DNA from: Geothrix paludis
GTDB lineage: Bacteria; Acidobacteriota; Holophagae; Holophagales; Holophagaceae
Reading direction: 5' to 3'
Length of the DNA stretch: 64,000 bases
NCBI RefSeq assembly: GCF_022808815.1
Contig: NZ_JAKZLC010000003.1
Span: 1-64,000 of the forward strand
Shown here: one piece after another, positions 43,820 to 53,795 of the stretch
Position numbering within the stretch: the stretch's first letter is position 1
Layout of the letters: each line of letters starts with the position of its first letter
Made by a program: the position numbers and the translations under genes
Notes under the pieces: generated by a model
What the model saw: only the letters and a program-made list of their open reading frames with translations
Database searches by the model: none
Told to the model about the DNA's origin: nothing

Positions 43820-45391
43820 TCAGGCGACCGGCACCTCCAGAAGGGCCGAGAGGCCCTCGCCGGGAGCGGAGGTGAAGGAGAGGCCCCAGCCTTCCTGCTC
43901 CGCCACCTGCACCAGGAGGCTCAGGCCGAGCCCCTGGCCTTCCCGCATGAAGCCCTCCTTCCCCTTGGAGCGCAGGCGCTGGAAGGGCTTGCCCAGGGCC
44001 TTGAGCTGGTGGGGTTCCAAGCCGTCCCCCTCGTCGGTGACCCGGAGGCAGAGGCGGCGCCGGGTCCGCCAGGATTCCAGGGTGACCCGGCCCCGCCCGT
44101 GGGTCAGGGCGTTCTCCACCAGGGTGAGCAGGGCCGAGCGCAAGGAGGGCAGCGGGGCCCGCCCCGACGCCTCCACCAGCTGGATCTCCAGGGGCCTGCC
44201 TTCGACCTCGAATCCGGGGCGCAGGTCCTCCACCACGTCGCGGATCCAGGCGGGCGTGGCCAGGCCGTGGGGACCGGAGGCGCCGCCGCCGCGGATGACC
44301 CGCAGGCCGGTCTCGATGATGGTGGTGAGGTGGTCCACCTCCTCGCCGATCTTGAGCAGCTCCTCGTCGGCCCGCTCGGGGCTGAGGCGGCCCAGGCGCA
44401 GGGAGTCGCAGCGGAACTTGAGGATGGCCAGGGGCGTCTTGAGGCTGTGGGTCATGGAGGCCATGCGATCGGCGTCCAGCTCGGCCTTGCGCCGGGTCCG
44501 GTGCCGCAGCCACAGGCCCAGCAGCATGGCGAGCCCCACGGAGAGGGCCACGCCTGAGACCAGGCGCCGCTGGGACTTGAGCGTCCGGCGGAAAGCCGCC
44601 TGGTCGTCATCGAAGGCCACGCCGCCCAGGGACCAGCCCTCTCCGAAGGCGTTGGTCTTGGTGATGGAGCCCAGGGGCAGGACGATGAGCCGCTGGGGGT
44701 CGGCCTGGAGGTTGGGCTGGGCCCCCCAGGGCTGGGGCTTCAGGTCCTTCCGCGTGGCGTCCGATTCCCGGAGGAGCCCCATGCGCAGGGCCCGGCGCGG
44801 AGCCAGGGCGATGCCCAGCTCGCGCTCCACGTCCGGGGACCCGGGCCGCCAGCGCTTGATCACCAGCCAGCGGTCCGACAGCAGGACCACCGTGGCCACC
44901 TTCCCGAAGTCGGGATCCTGCTCCCGCGGCGGGTTCCACTCGAAGCGCTGGGCCATCTCGGCGTGGGTCATCCATCCCAGGTACTGCTGGGTCTGGGCGG
45001 GGTCCTCGGGGGGGACCAGGTGGTCGCCCTCGCGGACCCAGAGGTGGCGGCCCTCGAAGCGGTCCAGCAGGGCCACCACCAGGGGCTGGTCGGCGAGAAA
45101 GCGGCGGACGTCCTCCTCATCGCCCCGCTGGATGCTGTGGAGGATCGGCAGGCTCTTCCAGTGCCGCTCCACCGCCTCGAAGTCCACCCAGTGGGCATCC
45201 ATGTAGGCCTGCTGCGCGTTGCCGATCTGATCCATCAGGTAGTACCGGGGGGCGAAATACAGCACCCCCGCCGTCAACAGGCCCGCCAGGACCAGGAGGA
45301 CGATGCCGCTCTGCTGCTGGAGGCGCTGCCACCGGGAGGTTCCGAAGCCGGGATGGAGGACGCGGAAGCGGGAGGTGCGATGGCGGGGCAT
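43820..45391 (-). CDS. Membrane sensor histidine kinase
   Basis: A 523-residue two-helix sensor. The first helix (SGIVLLVLAGLLTAGVLYF) precedes an extracytoplasmic domain of about 230 residues without a recognised fold. The second helix (LVSGVALSVGLAMLLGLWL) precedes HisKA with acceptor His in MASMTHSLKTPLAIL and a HATPase domain (LLTLVENALTHG, VTDEGDGLEPHQL, GQGLGLSLLV). The likely partner is the OmpR-type regulator two genes downstream, with the TsdA-like cytochrome in between. Confidence 0.92.
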   Translation of the reverse strand: MPRHRTSRFRVLHPGFGTSRWQRLQQQSGIVLLVLAGLLTAGVLYFAPRYYLMDQIGNAQQAYMDAHWVDFEAVERHWKSLPILHSIQRGDEEDVRRFLADQPLVVALLDRFEGRHLWVREGDHLVPPEDPAQTQQYLGWMTHAEMAQRFEWNPPREQDPDFGKVATVVLLSDRWLVIKRWRPGSPDVERELGIALAPRRALRMGLLRESDATRKDLKPQPWGAQPNLQADPQRLIVLPLGSITKTNAFGEGWSLGGVAFDDDQAAFRRTLKSQRRLVSGVALSVGLAMLLGLWLRHRTRRKAELDADRMASMTHSLKTPLAILKFRCDSLRLGRLSPERADEELLKIGEEVDHLTTIIETGLRVIRGGGASGPHGLATPAWIRDVVEDLRPGFEVEGRPLEIQLVEASGRAPLPSLRSALLTLVENALTHGRGRVTLESWRTRRRLCLRVTDEGDGLEPHQLKALGKPFQRLRSKGKEGFMREGQGLGLSLLVQVAEQEGWGLSFTSAPGEGLSALLEVPVA

Positions 45392-45442
45392 GGGGGGCTC
45401 GGCGGGAAGGGGGTGACAGCCAGCTTAGCGGCCGCCGGCCTC

Positions 45443-46411
45443 CTAACCCAGGGCCAGCATCCGCTCCAGGGGCTTGAGGGCCTTCAGCCGGACGGCCTCG
45501 TCCAGGCGGATCTCCGGCTGCAGGTCCCGCAGGCAGAGGTAGAGCTTTTCCAGGCTGTTGAGCTTCATGTAGGGGCAGAGGCTGCAGTTGCAACCGCTGT
45601 CCGCCGGGGCGGGGATCAGCTCGGCGTCGGGCCGCCGGTGGCGCATCTGGTGGAGGATGCCGGCCTCGGTGGCCACGATGAAGGCCTTGGCGCTGTCCTT
45701 GGCCACGAAGTTGAGCAGGGCCGCCGTGGAACCCACGAAGTCTGCCAGCTGGCTGACGGTGGCGTCGCACTCGGGGTGGGCGATGAGCTTGGCCTCGGGG
45801 TGCTGGGCCTTGAGGGCGGCCAGGCGCTTGGCCGTGAACTGCTCGTGGACGATGCAGAAGCCAGGGAAGAGCACCATCTCGCGACCCGTCTGCTGCATCA
45901 CCCACTTGCCTAGGTGGCGATCGGGGGCGAAGACGATCTTGCGATCCTTCGGCAGGCTCTCCACCACGCGCACGGCGTTGCTGCTGGTGCAGATGACGGT
46001 GCTGAGGGCCTTCACGCCCGCGGAGCAGTTGATGTAGCTGACCACGTCGTGATCCGGGTACTGCTTCAGCCACTCGGCGAAGTGGTCCGCCGGGCAGCGG
46101 TCCGCCAGGCTGCAGCCGGCGTCCATGTCGGGGATGACCACGGTCTTGCCGGGGTTGAGGATCTTGGCGGTCTCAGCCATGAAGTGGACGCCGCAGAAGG
46201 CGATGACGTCGGCATCGGCCTTGGCCGCCTGCTGGCTGAGCTGGAGGCTGTCCCCCACGAAGTCCGCCAGATCCTGGATCTCGGGTTCCTGGTAGTAGTG
46301 CGCCAGGAGGACGGCCCGCCGCTCGGCCTTCAGCCGCCGGATCTCGGCGGGCAGGTCGAGGCCCGCGGGGATGCTTTCGAGGTCGGGGACGTAGGGGGCG
46401 GTCAGGTCCAT
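45443..46411 (-). CDS. nadA: Quinolinate synthase
   Basis: A [4Fe-4S] enzyme that condenses iminoaspartate with dihydroxyacetone phosphate to quinolinate in NAD synthesis. The 322-residue product has [21 protein letters not shown], the three cluster cysteines in regions [18 protein letters not shown] and [12 protein letters not shown], and the substrate-binding YINCSA and HPEC motifs. No nadB or nadC lies in the window. Confidence 0.97.
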   Translation of the reverse strand: MDLTAPYVPDLESIPAGLDLPAEIRRLKAERRAVLLAHYYQEPEIQDLADFVGDSLQLSQQAAKADADVIAFCGVHFMAETAKILNPGKTVVIPDMDAGCSLADRCPADHFAEWLKQYPDHDVVSYINCSAGVKALSTVICTSSNAVRVVESLPKDRKIVFAPDRHLGKWVMQQTGREMVLFPGFCIVHEQFTAKRLAALKAQHPEAKLIAHPECDATVSQLADFVGSTAALLNFVAKDSAKAFIVATEAGILHQMRHRRPDAELIPAPADSGCNCSLCPYMKLNSLEKLYLCLRDLQPEIRLDEAVRLKALKPLERMLALG

Positions 46412-46420
46412 GGCTCCATT

Positions 46421-46705
46421 CTAGGCCTTCTCAAGGAACCGGCGGATCCGCTGTCCCGGACCCGGGTCGTCGAAGACGGCGGCGAAGGCCGCCCGTTCCC
46501 AGGCCAGGGCGGCGGGGCGGGGGATCCCTTCCTGCCGCCTCTGGAGATCCCCCAGGAGAAAAAGAGCCCGTTCGCAGACGGGAAAATCTGTCGCCACAAG
46601 GGGGATTCCGCTACCCTGGGGGTGGATCGCAGGATCCAGGTGGACATGGGAATCCGATGGCTGCCCCCGAGGGGCGGACATCGGTCCTTTTGTATTTACA
46701 GTCAT
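46421..46705 (-). CDS. Possible small ORF or gene remnant upstream of nadA
   Basis: A 94-codon open frame between nadA and glnA. Only its last about 55 residues look protein-like (ERALFLLGDLQRRQEG ... ALAWERAAFAAVFDD ... RIRRFLEKA). Their end vaguely recalls the C-terminal helix of enoyl-CoA hydratases. The first half overlaps the structured glnA leader on the other strand, and no ribosome-binding site is evident. It may be the decayed tail of an old gene, or chance coding in GC-rich DNA. Confidence 0.25.
   Translation of the reverse strand: MTVNTKGPMSAPRGQPSDSHVHLDPAIHPQGSGIPLVATDFPVCERALFLLGDLQRRQEGIPRPAALAWERAAFAAVFDDPGPGQRIRRFLEKA
46603..46692 (+). promoter_or_regulatory. glnA leader with terminator-like hairpin and alternative pairing
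   Basis: CCGATG (46654-46659) pairs with CATCGG (46679-46684) around an inner GCCCC-GAG-GGGC stem, followed by TCCTTTTGTATTT: a terminator shape about 45 bp before glnA. Upstream GGATTCC (46603-46609) can pair with GGAATCC (46649-46655), whose last two bases belong to the terminator stem. This fits transcription attenuation of glnA, but the ligand and the promoter are not identified. Confidence 0.4.
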
Positions 46706-46733
46706 CTTTCACCACCGTCCAAAGGGGGGACAC

Positions 46734-48893
46734 ATGGCCAAGGCGCCGGCGCCAGACACTTCCAGCATCTCACGGCTGGACCAGACCAAGATCAGCCAGT
46801 ACTTCGGCTGCAACACCTTCAGCGAGCGGACCATGCGCGACCGCCTGCAGAAGGATGTCTACAAGGCCTACCGCCAGGCGCTGAAGCGCGGCGAGGCCCT
46901 GTCGCCCGAGGTGGCCAAGAGCGTGGCCCAGGCCATGAAGGACTGGGCTCTGGAGCAGGGCTGCACGCACTTCACCCACTGGTTCCTCCCCATGACCGGC
47001 GCCACCGCCGAGAAGCACGATGCCTTCATCTCCTGGGACGAGCCGGGCCAGGTCATCGAGCGCTTCAGCGGCAGCCAGCTCATCCAGGGCGAGCCCGACG
47101 CCAGTTCCTTCCCCAGCGGCGGCCTGCGCGCCACCTTCGAGGCCCGCGGCTACACGGCCTGGGATCCGGCCAGCCCGGCCTTCCTCATCGAAGGCCCCAT
47201 CGGCAAGACCCTCTGCATCCCCACGGCCTTCGTGGGGTACCACGGCGAGGCCCTGGACCACAAGGTGCCCCTGCTGCGGTCCATGGAGGTGGTCTCCCGG
47301 CGCGCCAGCGAGGGCCTGGCCCACTTCGGCGTAGCCGCCGACGCGGTGGTGGCCCAGTGCGGCCCCGAGCAGGAGTACTTCGCCGTGGACCTGGAGCTGG
47401 CCCAGCAGCGGCCGGACCTCATGTTCGCCAACCGCACCCTCCAGGGCGCCAAGCCGCCCAAGGGCCAGGAGCTGGAGGACCACTACTTCGGCAGCATCAA
47501 GGAGCGGGTCCTCGGCTTCATGCAGGAGGTCGAGCTGGAGTGCTTCAAGCTCGGCATCCCCGCCAAGACCCGCCACAACGAGGTGGCCCCCAACCAGTTC
47601 GAGATCGCGCCCATCTACGAGGCCGCCAACATCGCCAGCGACCACAACCAGCTGCTCATGGAGATCCTCAAGTCCGTGGGCGAGCGCCACGGCCTGGCCA
47701 TCCTCCTGCACGAGAAGCCCTTCGCTGGCGTCAACGGCAGCGGCAAGCACGTGAACTGGAGCCTGGCCACGGACGAGGGCCAGAACCTGCTGGAGCCCGG
47801 GCAGACTCCCGAGGAGAACCTGCAGTTCCTCTACTTCCTCAGCGCCACCCTGAAGGCCATCCACACCCACGGCGGCCTGCTGCGGGCCGCCATCGCCAGC
47901 GCCGGGAACGACCACCGCCTGGGCGCCAACGAGGCGCCGCCGGCCATCATGTCCGTGTTCCTCGGCGCCCAGCTGAGCCACATCCTCGACGCCATCGAGA
48001 AGGGCGCGGCCGCCGACGCCTCCTCCCAGCGCATCCTGGATCTCGGCATCGGCAACCTGCCCCGCATCGAGAAGGACGCCACGGACCGCAACCGCACCAG
48101 CCCCTTCGCCTTCACGGGCAACAAGTTCGAGTTCCGCGCCGTGGGTTCCAGCCAGCCCATCGCCCTGCCGCTGACGGTGATCAACGCCGCCGTGGCCGAG
48201 GCACTGGAAGGGCTGAACGCCAAGCTCGACGCCGAGATCAAGGCCGGCAAGGAGCACCGTGCCGCCGTCCTGTCCGTGGTGCGCGAAGCCATCATCGAGA
48301 CCAAGTCCATCCGCTTCGAGGGGAACGGCTACTCCGACGAGTGGAAGGCGGAGGCCGAGCGCCGCGGCCTTCCCCACGCGAAGGACACGGTGGCGGCCCT
48401 GCACATCTGGGAGAACCCCGCGGCCAAGTCCGTGTTCTCCAAGCCGGGCATCCTGTCCGAAGGTGAGCTGGAATCCCGCATCCACATCCGCCACGAGCAG
48501 TACCAGAAGGCCATCGCCATCGAAACGCAGGTGCTGCGCGAGATGGCGGAGACCCAGATCCTGCCGTCCATCACGGCGGACCTGGGAGCCCGGGCCAAGA
48601 GCCTCGGCCGGCTGGCAGCCGCGGGCATCGCGGTGCCCGAGACCCTGAAGGCCTCGCTCCAGGCCCAGGCCACCCTCGCGGGCGAGGCCCAGTCACGCCT
48701 TTCCGCCATGAAGGCCGCCCTGGCCGACGCGGATGCCATCGAGGACCTGCATGCGCGGACCGAGGCCTTCGGGCAGAAGGTGAACGAGGCCAAGCACGCC
48801 CTGCGGGAGGTGCTCGACCTCCTGGAAGAGGCCTGCGACGCCGACCTCTGGCCCCTGCCCAAGTACTGGCAGCTCTTGTCGCCCCTGCTCTAG
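46734..48893 (+). CDS. glnN: Glutamine synthetase type III
   Basis: ATP-dependent amidation of glutamate, the main ammonia-assimilation step. The 719-residue length and sequence mark the GSIII (GlnN) type, not GSI (about 470). Visible are the GSIII N-terminal TKISQYFGCNTFSERTM, THFTHWFLPMTG, the EQEYFAVD active-site Glu region, AKTRHNEVAPNQFEIAP and NGSGKHVNWSLAT with the metal/ATP residues, and SAGNDHRLGANEAPPA. The AAAAGGGGGGACAC ribosome-binding region fits the ATG. It is flanked by a leader hairpin upstream and a bidirectional terminator downstream. GSIII forms dodecamers and is not regulated by adenylylation. Confidence 0.96.
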   Translation: MAKAPAPDTSSISRLDQTKISQYFGCNTFSERTMRDRLQKDVYKAYRQALKRGEALSPEVAKSVAQAMKDWALEQGCTHFTHWFLPMTGATAEKHDAFISWDEPGQVIERFSGSQLIQGEPDASSFPSGGLRATFEARGYTAWDPASPAFLIEGPIGKTLCIPTAFVGYHGEALDHKVPLLRSMEVVSRRASEGLAHFGVAADAVVAQCGPEQEYFAVDLELAQQRPDLMFANRTLQGAKPPKGQELEDHYFGSIKERVLGFMQEVELECFKLGIPAKTRHNEVAPNQFEIAPIYEAANIASDHNQLLMEILKSVGERHGLAILLHEKPFAGVNGSGKHVNWSLATDEGQNLLEPGQTPEENLQFLYFLSATLKAIHTHGGLLRAAIASAGNDHRLGANEAPPAIMSVFLGAQLSHILDAIEKGAAADASSQRILDLGIGNLPRIEKDATDRNRTSPFAFTGNKFEFRAVGSSQPIALPLTVINAAVAEALEGLNAKLDAEIKAGKEHRAAVLSVVREAIIETKSIRFEGNGYSDEWKAEAERRGLPHAKDTVAALHIWENPAAKSVFSKPGILSEGELESRIHIRHEQYQKAIAIETQVLREMAETQILPSITADLGARAKSLGRLAAAGIAVPETLKASLQAQATLAGEAQSRLSAMKAALADADAIEDLHARTEAFGQKVNEAKHALREVLDLLEEACDADLWPLPKYWQLLSPLL

Positions 48894-48910
48894 CTTTTTC
48901 CAGTCTTCAC

Positions 48911-48941
48911 AAAAAACGGGCCGCGATCGCGGCCCGTTTTT
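48911..48941. terminator. Bidirectional intrinsic terminator
   Basis: A nearly perfect palindrome, AAAAAACGGGCCGCGA paired with TCGCGGCCCGTTTTT, gives a GC-rich stem with a T-run on either strand. It serves both glnN (plus) and the converging outer-membrane protein gene (minus). Confidence 0.92.
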
Positions 48942-48958
48942 CGTGAGTGGAACGGAGG

Positions 48959-49534
48959 CTATCGGCCGAAGCGGAACACCGCGCTCACCTGGAGCCAGGT
49001 GGCGGTGTCGAAGCCGAAGCCATCGTTGCCGTTCTTGTCCACGAAGACCTGGTTCAGGGAGCCTTCGAGGGAGAACATCTTGTTGAAGGTGTAGCCGCCA
49101 CCGCCACGGATACCGAGCTTGCCGCTCTGGCTGGCGCTGCCGCTGAAGCCGTTTCCGCTGTAATCGTCCTTGACGCTGTTGAGGGAGGCGCCGGCGATGG
49201 TGTACCAGCCCTGGTTCGGGCTCTGGAAGTTGTAGACCCAGTCGGCACCAATCTGCAGGATCTTGAAGTCGTTGTTGACATCAGCCGGGCCGCCCCAGCC
49301 GGAGCCGGGAAGGCTGTGGTAGGTCAACTGGGCGCGGACCTGGTGGTGGGAGGTGATGTTGAAGTCCAGGTGACCGCCGATGTGGGCGCCGAAGAACTGG
49401 TTGGTGCCGAAATCGGTCTTGTCCTTCAGGTCCCCGACCGGCAGAGTGAGCCCCGTCTGCAGACCGCCAGTGATGTCCTGGGCGGCGAGGGGCAGGCCCA
49501 GAAGGGCGAGGGCAAGGGCAACGCGGTGACGCAT
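48959..49534 (-). CDS. Outer-membrane beta-barrel protein
   Basis: A 191-residue protein with a signal peptide (MRHRVALALALLGLPLAAQ). The mature chain consists of amphipathic strands (GGLQTGLTLPVGDL, AHIGGHLDFNI, HQVRAQLTYHSL, LGIRGGGGYTFN) with Gly/Asn turns. It ends in an aromatic strand (WLQVSAVFRFGR) as in eight-stranded OmpX/OmpW-like barrels. No specific function can be assigned. It has its own terminator and lies downstream of rfaE2 on the minus strand. Confidence 0.82.
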   Translation of the reverse strand: MRHRVALALALLGLPLAAQDITGGLQTGLTLPVGDLKDKTDFGTNQFFGAHIGGHLDFNITSHHQVRAQLTYHSLPGSGWGGPADVNNDFKILQIGADWVYNFQSPNQGWYTIAGASLNSVKDDYSGNGFSGSASQSGKLGIRGGGGYTFNKMFSLEGSLNQVFVDKNGNDGFGFDTATWLQVSAVFRFGR

Positions 49535-49617
49535 GAGACCTCCGACAATGACGGGCCCCGGTGTGAGGCCGGTCCCAGCCTAGCGAGGTACTGTCACAAT
49601 TGGATCATCCGAAGGAT

Positions 49618-50115
49618 CTATGCGCGGGGTTCGAGCGTGACGCCGCGCCCGCTGAGGATCCGCTGCTCGATGCGCGAGGTGCTGTGGCCCGGGAGGAAGG
49701 GCAGGAGCACCAGCTTCCCCCCGTGCGCCTCCACGATCTCGCGCCCCACCACGTTGTCCGGCGTGTAGTCTCCGCCCTTCACCAGCACGTCCGGCTGGAG
49801 GGCGCGGATGAGCTCCAGTGGCGTGTCCTCCCTGAAGAGCACGACCGCATCCACGCTGCGCAGGGCCAGGAGGATGGTGGCCCGGGCGGCCTCGTCCTGC
49901 AGCGGCCGGCCCGGGCCCTTGAGCCGCGCCACGGAGGCGTCGCTGTTGAGGCCCACCACGAGGAAGTCACCCAGGGCGCGGGCCTCGGCCAGGTACTGCA
50001 CGTGGCCTGGATGGATCAGGTCGAAGCAGCCGTTGGTGAAGCACAGCGTTCCCGGACGGGGCACGGCCGCGAGGAAGGCTTCAGGGCTCTGGAAGAAACG
50101 GGTCGGTGACGGCAT
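49618..50115 (-). CDS. rfaE2: D-glycero-beta-D-manno-heptose 1-phosphate adenylyltransferase
   Basis: Forms ADP-heptose precursor from heptose 1-phosphate and ATP for lipopolysaccharide core. The 165-residue stand-alone adenylyltransferase corresponds to the C-terminal half of HldE. It has the nucleotidyltransferase HxGH motif in [35 protein letters not shown] and VKGGDY, ending [14 protein letters not shown]. No heptose kinase partner is adjacent. It is divergent from the FmdB-type gene. Confidence 0.95.
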   Translation of the reverse strand: MPSPTRFFQSPEAFLAAVPRPGTLCFTNGCFDLIHPGHVQYLAEARALGDFLVVGLNSDASVARLKGPGRPLQDEAARATILLALRSVDAVVLFREDTPLELIRALQPDVLVKGGDYTPDNVVGREIVEAHGGKLVLLPFLPGHSTSRIEQRILSGRGVTLEPRA

Positions 50116-50171
50116 CTAAGAGACCAGGATAAAATGGAAGGTTCAGGGAGAAGTCCCAGGAGAAGTCTGCC

Positions 50172-50444
50172 ATGCCGCTCTATGAATACCGTTGTGAAGC
50201 TTGTGGCCAGCCCGAGGAGAAGCTGGAGAGCATGTCCGCCCCCGACACGCATGCGTGCCCGGCCTGCGGCGAGCCCGGCGGCATGAGGCGGCAGCTGTCC
50301 GTGTCGGCCTTCGCCCTGACCGGCGGGGGGTGGTACAAGGGCGCCGCCTCCGCGCCCGCCACGGCTTCCGCTTCGGCCCCGGAGGCCTCCAAGGGCGGTC
50401 ACGGCTGCGCCGCTGGCGGCTGCGGGTGCCCCCTGGCCGGGTGA
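50172..50444 (+). CDS. FmdB-family zinc ribbon protein
   Basis: A 90-residue protein whose N-terminus MPLYEYRCEACG ... CPACG is the FmdB/CxxC_CxxC_SSSS zinc ribbon, with the usual MRRQLSVSAFALTGGGWYK segment. After an Ala/Ser-rich linker, a Cys-rich tail (HGCAAGGCGCPLAG) adds further metal ligands. Family function (transcriptional regulator of amidase/formamidase genes) is weakly established. The upstream region carries two AGAAGTC direct repeats around its ribosome-binding site. Confidence 0.88.
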   Translation: MPLYEYRCEACGQPEEKLESMSAPDTHACPACGEPGGMRRQLSVSAFALTGGGWYKGAASAPATASASAPEASKGGHGCAAGGCGCPLAG

Positions 50445-50475
50445 GGCCCGTCTCCATGGGTTTCCGCCTGGTGCG

Positions 50476-50503
50476 TTGACTTCCATGGCCATTCCGATAA
50501 CCT
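50476..50503 (+). promoter_or_regulatory. Candidate sigma70 promoter of the rpsL-rpsG-fusA operon
   Basis: TTGACT (50476-50481), a 16-bp spacer and TAACCT (50498-50503), about 120 bp before rpsL. It leaves a leader of about 115 nt that contains short GC-rich inverted repeats (for example GGCCCCGTGGGCC). Judged by eye only. Confidence 0.45.
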
Positions 50504-50626
50504 AGATGGTTCCGGCCCCGTGGGCCGGCGCAGGATTTCATCCGTCCGACGTTCTCCGGAGCCTCCATCGCGGCGAACCTCTCGGGCCCAGGCCCGGATC
50601 CACCGGCGCCTTCCTTGGAGGATGGT

Positions 50627-51025
50627 GTGCCTACCATCAATCAGCTGATCCGCCTCGGGCGGAAGACGTTCCAGAACAAGACGAAGAGCCCCGCGCTCGA
50701 CGCCTGCCCGCAGAAGCGTGGCGTGTGCACCCGTGTGTTCACCACCACCCCCAAGAAGCCGAACTCCGCGCTTCGCAAGGTGGCTCGCGTGCGCCTCACC
50801 AACGGCATCGAGTGCACGACCTACATTCCGGGCGTGGGCCACAACCTGCAGGAGCACAGCATCGTGCTTATCCGCGGCGGCCGCGTGAAGGATCTGCCGG
50901 GCGTGCGCTACCACGTCGTCCGCGGCACCCTGGACGCCACCGGCGTCGCGGGCCGCAACCAGTCCCGTTCCAAGTACGGCGCCAAGCGCCCCAAGGCTGG
51001 CGCCGCGCCGGCCAAGAAGAAGTAG
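50627..51025 (+). CDS. rpsL: 30S ribosomal protein S12 (uS12)
   Basis: Decoding-centre protein, 132 residues. The start is GTG at 50627, preceded by GGAGG five bases upstream, giving the standard [15 protein letters not shown]. The streptomycin-site lysines are wild type in [13 protein letters not shown] and [13 protein letters not shown]. The C-terminal basic tail is slightly longer than in E. coli. First gene of the str operon. Confidence 0.97.
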   Translation: MPTINQLIRLGRKTFQNKTKSPALDACPQKRGVCTRVFTTTPKKPNSALRKVARVRLTNGIECTTYIPGVGHNLQEHSIVLIRGGRVKDLPGVRYHVVRGTLDATGVAGRNQSRSKYGAKRPKAGAAPAKKK

Positions 51026-51034
51026 GGGAGGTGA

Positions 51035-51508
<474 letters not shown>

Positions 51509-51522
51509 CAGCCCGTCCGACC

Positions 51523-51553
51523 GGAAGGAGCCGCCAACCCGGCGGCTCCTTCC
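51523..51553 (+). terminator. Strong rpsG-fusA intercistronic hairpin
   Basis: A perfect 13-bp stem GGAAGGAGCCGCC / GGCGGCTCCTTCC (51523-51535 and 51541-51553) has an AACCC loop. The following bases (GCGAAGGTCTTTG) are only weakly T-rich, so it may be a partial terminator or mRNA-stability element that lowers fusA relative to rpsG, rather than a full stop. Confidence 0.55.
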
Positions 51554-51614
51554 GCGAAGGTCTTTGAAGCATTTCCCGACTCCGATTCTGCATTGATCCT
51601 TTCAGGAGGCCGCT

Positions 51615-53723
51615 GTGGCCCGCCAGACCCCCCTCGAGCGCTACCGGAACATCGGCATCATGGCGCACATCGATGCCGGCAAGACCACCACGACGGAGCG
51701 CATCCTCTACTACACCGGCAAGATCCACAAGATCGGCGAGGTGCATGAGGGTGCCGCGACCACCGACTGGATGGTGCAGGAGCAGGAGCGGGGCATCACC
51801 ATCACCTCCGCCGCCATCACGGCCGCCTGGACGCCCCAGACCGGCCAGCTGAAGGGCGTAGAGCACCGCATCAACATCATCGACACCCCGGGCCACGTGG
51901 ACTTCACGGCCGAGGTGGAGCGCAGCCTCCGTGTGCTCGACGGCGCCGTGGCCGTGTTCTGCGCCGTGGGTGGCGTGCAGCCCCAGTCCGAGACCGTGTG
52001 GCGCCAGGCCGACAAGTACGGCGTGCCCCGCCTGGCCTTCGTGAACAAGATGGACCGCACCGGCGCGGACTTCTTCCGCGTCGTCAAGATGATGCAGGAC
52101 CGCCTGAAGGCGCGTCCCTGCCCCATCCAGATCCCCATCGGCGCCGAGGAGAACTTCAAGGGCGTGGTGGACCTGATCCTCATGAAGGCCGTCACCTTCG
52201 ACGATGCCGACAAGGGATTCAAGACCCTCTACGGCGAGATCCCCGCCGACCTGGTGGAGACCGCCAAGGAGTGGCGCGAGAAGATGGTCGAGATGGTCGC
52301 CGAGACCGACGAGCACCTCATGGAGAAGTACCTGGGCGGCGAGGAGTTGACCGAGGCCGAGCTGCGCGAGGGTATCCGCAAGGGCTGCGTGTCGCTGGCC
52401 TTCACGCCCATGACCTGCGGCTCCGCCTTCAAGAACAAGGGCGTCCAGCCCATGCTCGACGCCGTGGTGAGCTACATGCCCTCGCCCCTGGACATCCCCG
52501 CCATCAAGGGCATGGACAGCGACGGCAACGAGGTGGAGCGCAAGGCCGACGACAACGAGCCCTTCAGCGCCCTCATCTTCAAGATCATGGCCGATCCCTT
52601 CGTGGGCTCCCTGGCCTTCCTGCGCGTCTACTCCGGCATCCTGCCGGCCGGCTCCGGCGTCTACAACGCCAACAAGGGCCGCCGCGAGCGCATCGGCCGC
52701 CTCCTCCAGATGCACGCCAACAAGCGCGAAGACATCGAGGAAGTCCGCACGGGCGACATCGGAGCCGCCGTGGGCCTGAAGGACGTGCTGACCGGCCAGA
52801 CCATCTGCGACGAGAACAACCCCGTGGTGCTCGAGTCCATGGACTTCCCGGATCCCGTGATCCAGGTCGCCATCGAGCCCAAGACCAAGGCCGACCAGGA
52901 GAAGATGGGCATCGCCCTGGCCCGCCTGGCCCAGGAGGATCCCACCTTCAAGGTGAAGACCGATCCCGAGACCAACCAGACGATCATCGCCGGCATGGGC
53001 GAGCTGCACCTCGAGATCATCGTCGACCGCATGATGCGCGAGTTCAAGGTCGAGGCCAACGTGGGCAAGCCCCAGGTGGCCTACCGCGAGACCATCCGCA
53101 AGCGGGTGGAGTCCGAGGGCAAGTTCGTCCGCCAGTCCGGTGGCCGCGGCCAGTACGGCCACGTCAAGCTCATCGTCGAGCCCAACGAGGTCGGCAAGGG
53201 CTACGAGTTCATCAACGAGATCAAGGGCGGCGTGGTTCCCAAGGAATACATCAAGCCCACCGACGAAGGCATCCAGGAGGCCATGCACTCCGGCGTCCTC
53301 GCCGGCTACCCCGTGGTGGACATCAAGGTGACCATCTACGACGGCAGCTTCCACGAAGTGGACTCCAACGAAATGGCCTTCAAGATCGCCGGTTCCATGG
53401 GCTTCAAGGCTGGCTGCGAGAAGGCCAGCCCCGTGATCCTCGAGCCCATCATGGCCGTGGAGGTCGAGACCCCCGAGGACTACATGGGTGACGTCATCGG
53501 CAACCTGAACAGCCGCCGTGGCCGCATCGAGAACATGGAAGAGCGCTCGGGTTCCAAGGTCATCACCTCCAAGGTGCCCCTGGCCGAGATGTTCGCCTAC
53601 TCCACGACCCTGCGCTCCATGACCCAGGGCCGCGGCACCTACACCATGCAGTTCTCGCACTACGAAGAGGCTCCCCGGAACGTGGCGGAAGAAATCATCG
53701 CCAAGGTCAAGGGTGCCAAGTAG
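51615..53723 (+). CDS. fusA: Elongation factor G
   Basis: Translocation GTPase, 702 residues. A GTG start follows AGGAGGCC and gives [20 protein letters not shown]. GTPase motifs are G1 [14 protein letters not shown]3 DTPGHVDF and G4 NKMDRTGAD. Domains II-V are complete ([14 protein letters not shown] in domain IV; the end is [11 protein letters not shown]). It is followed by a 347-bp non-coding stretch rather than tuf. Confidence 0.98.
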   Translation: MARQTPLERYRNIGIMAHIDAGKTTTTERILYYTGKIHKIGEVHEGAATTDWMVQEQERGITITSAAITAAWTPQTGQLKGVEHRINIIDTPGHVDFTAEVERSLRVLDGAVAVFCAVGGVQPQSETVWRQADKYGVPRLAFVNKMDRTGADFFRVVKMMQDRLKARPCPIQIPIGAEENFKGVVDLILMKAVTFDDADKGFKTLYGEIPADLVETAKEWREKMVEMVAETDEHLMEKYLGGEELTEAELREGIRKGCVSLAFTPMTCGSAFKNKGVQPMLDAVVSYMPSPLDIPAIKGMDSDGNEVERKADDNEPFSALIFKIMADPFVGSLAFLRVYSGILPAGSGVYNANKGRRERIGRLLQMHANKREDIEEVRTGDIGAAVGLKDVLTGQTICDENNPVVLESMDFPDPVIQVAIEPKTKADQEKMGIALARLAQEDPTFKVKTDPETNQTIIAGMGELHLEIIVDRMMREFKVEANVGKPQVAYRETIRKRVESEGKFVRQSGGRGQYGHVKLIVEPNEVGKGYEFINEIKGGVVPKEYIKPTDEGIQEAMHSGVLAGYPVVDIKVTIYDGSFHEVDSNEMAFKIAGSMGFKAGCEKASPVILEPIMAVEVETPEDYMGDVIGNLNSRRGRIENMEERSGSKVITSKVPLAEMFAYSTTLRSMTQGRGTYTMQFSHYEEAPRNVAEEIIAKVKGAK

Positions 53724-53734
53724 GTCGATGTTCT

Positions 53735-53795
53735 CCGGGGGTTCCGTGCTTCGCACACACCCCCGGACCCCCGCAACTCGGCCTGGCGAAGCCAG
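53735..53795 (+). repeat. Two-hairpin REP-like intergenic repeat, copy 3
   Basis: The main palindrome CCGGGGGTTCC-GTGC-TTC-GCAC-ACACCCCCGG (53735-53766) is followed by ACCCCCG and a second hairpin CTGGC-GAA-GCCAG (53783-53795). It has the same order and orientation as copy 1, with compensatory changes in both inner stems. It lies just after fusA and may also help end its transcript. Confidence 0.75.
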
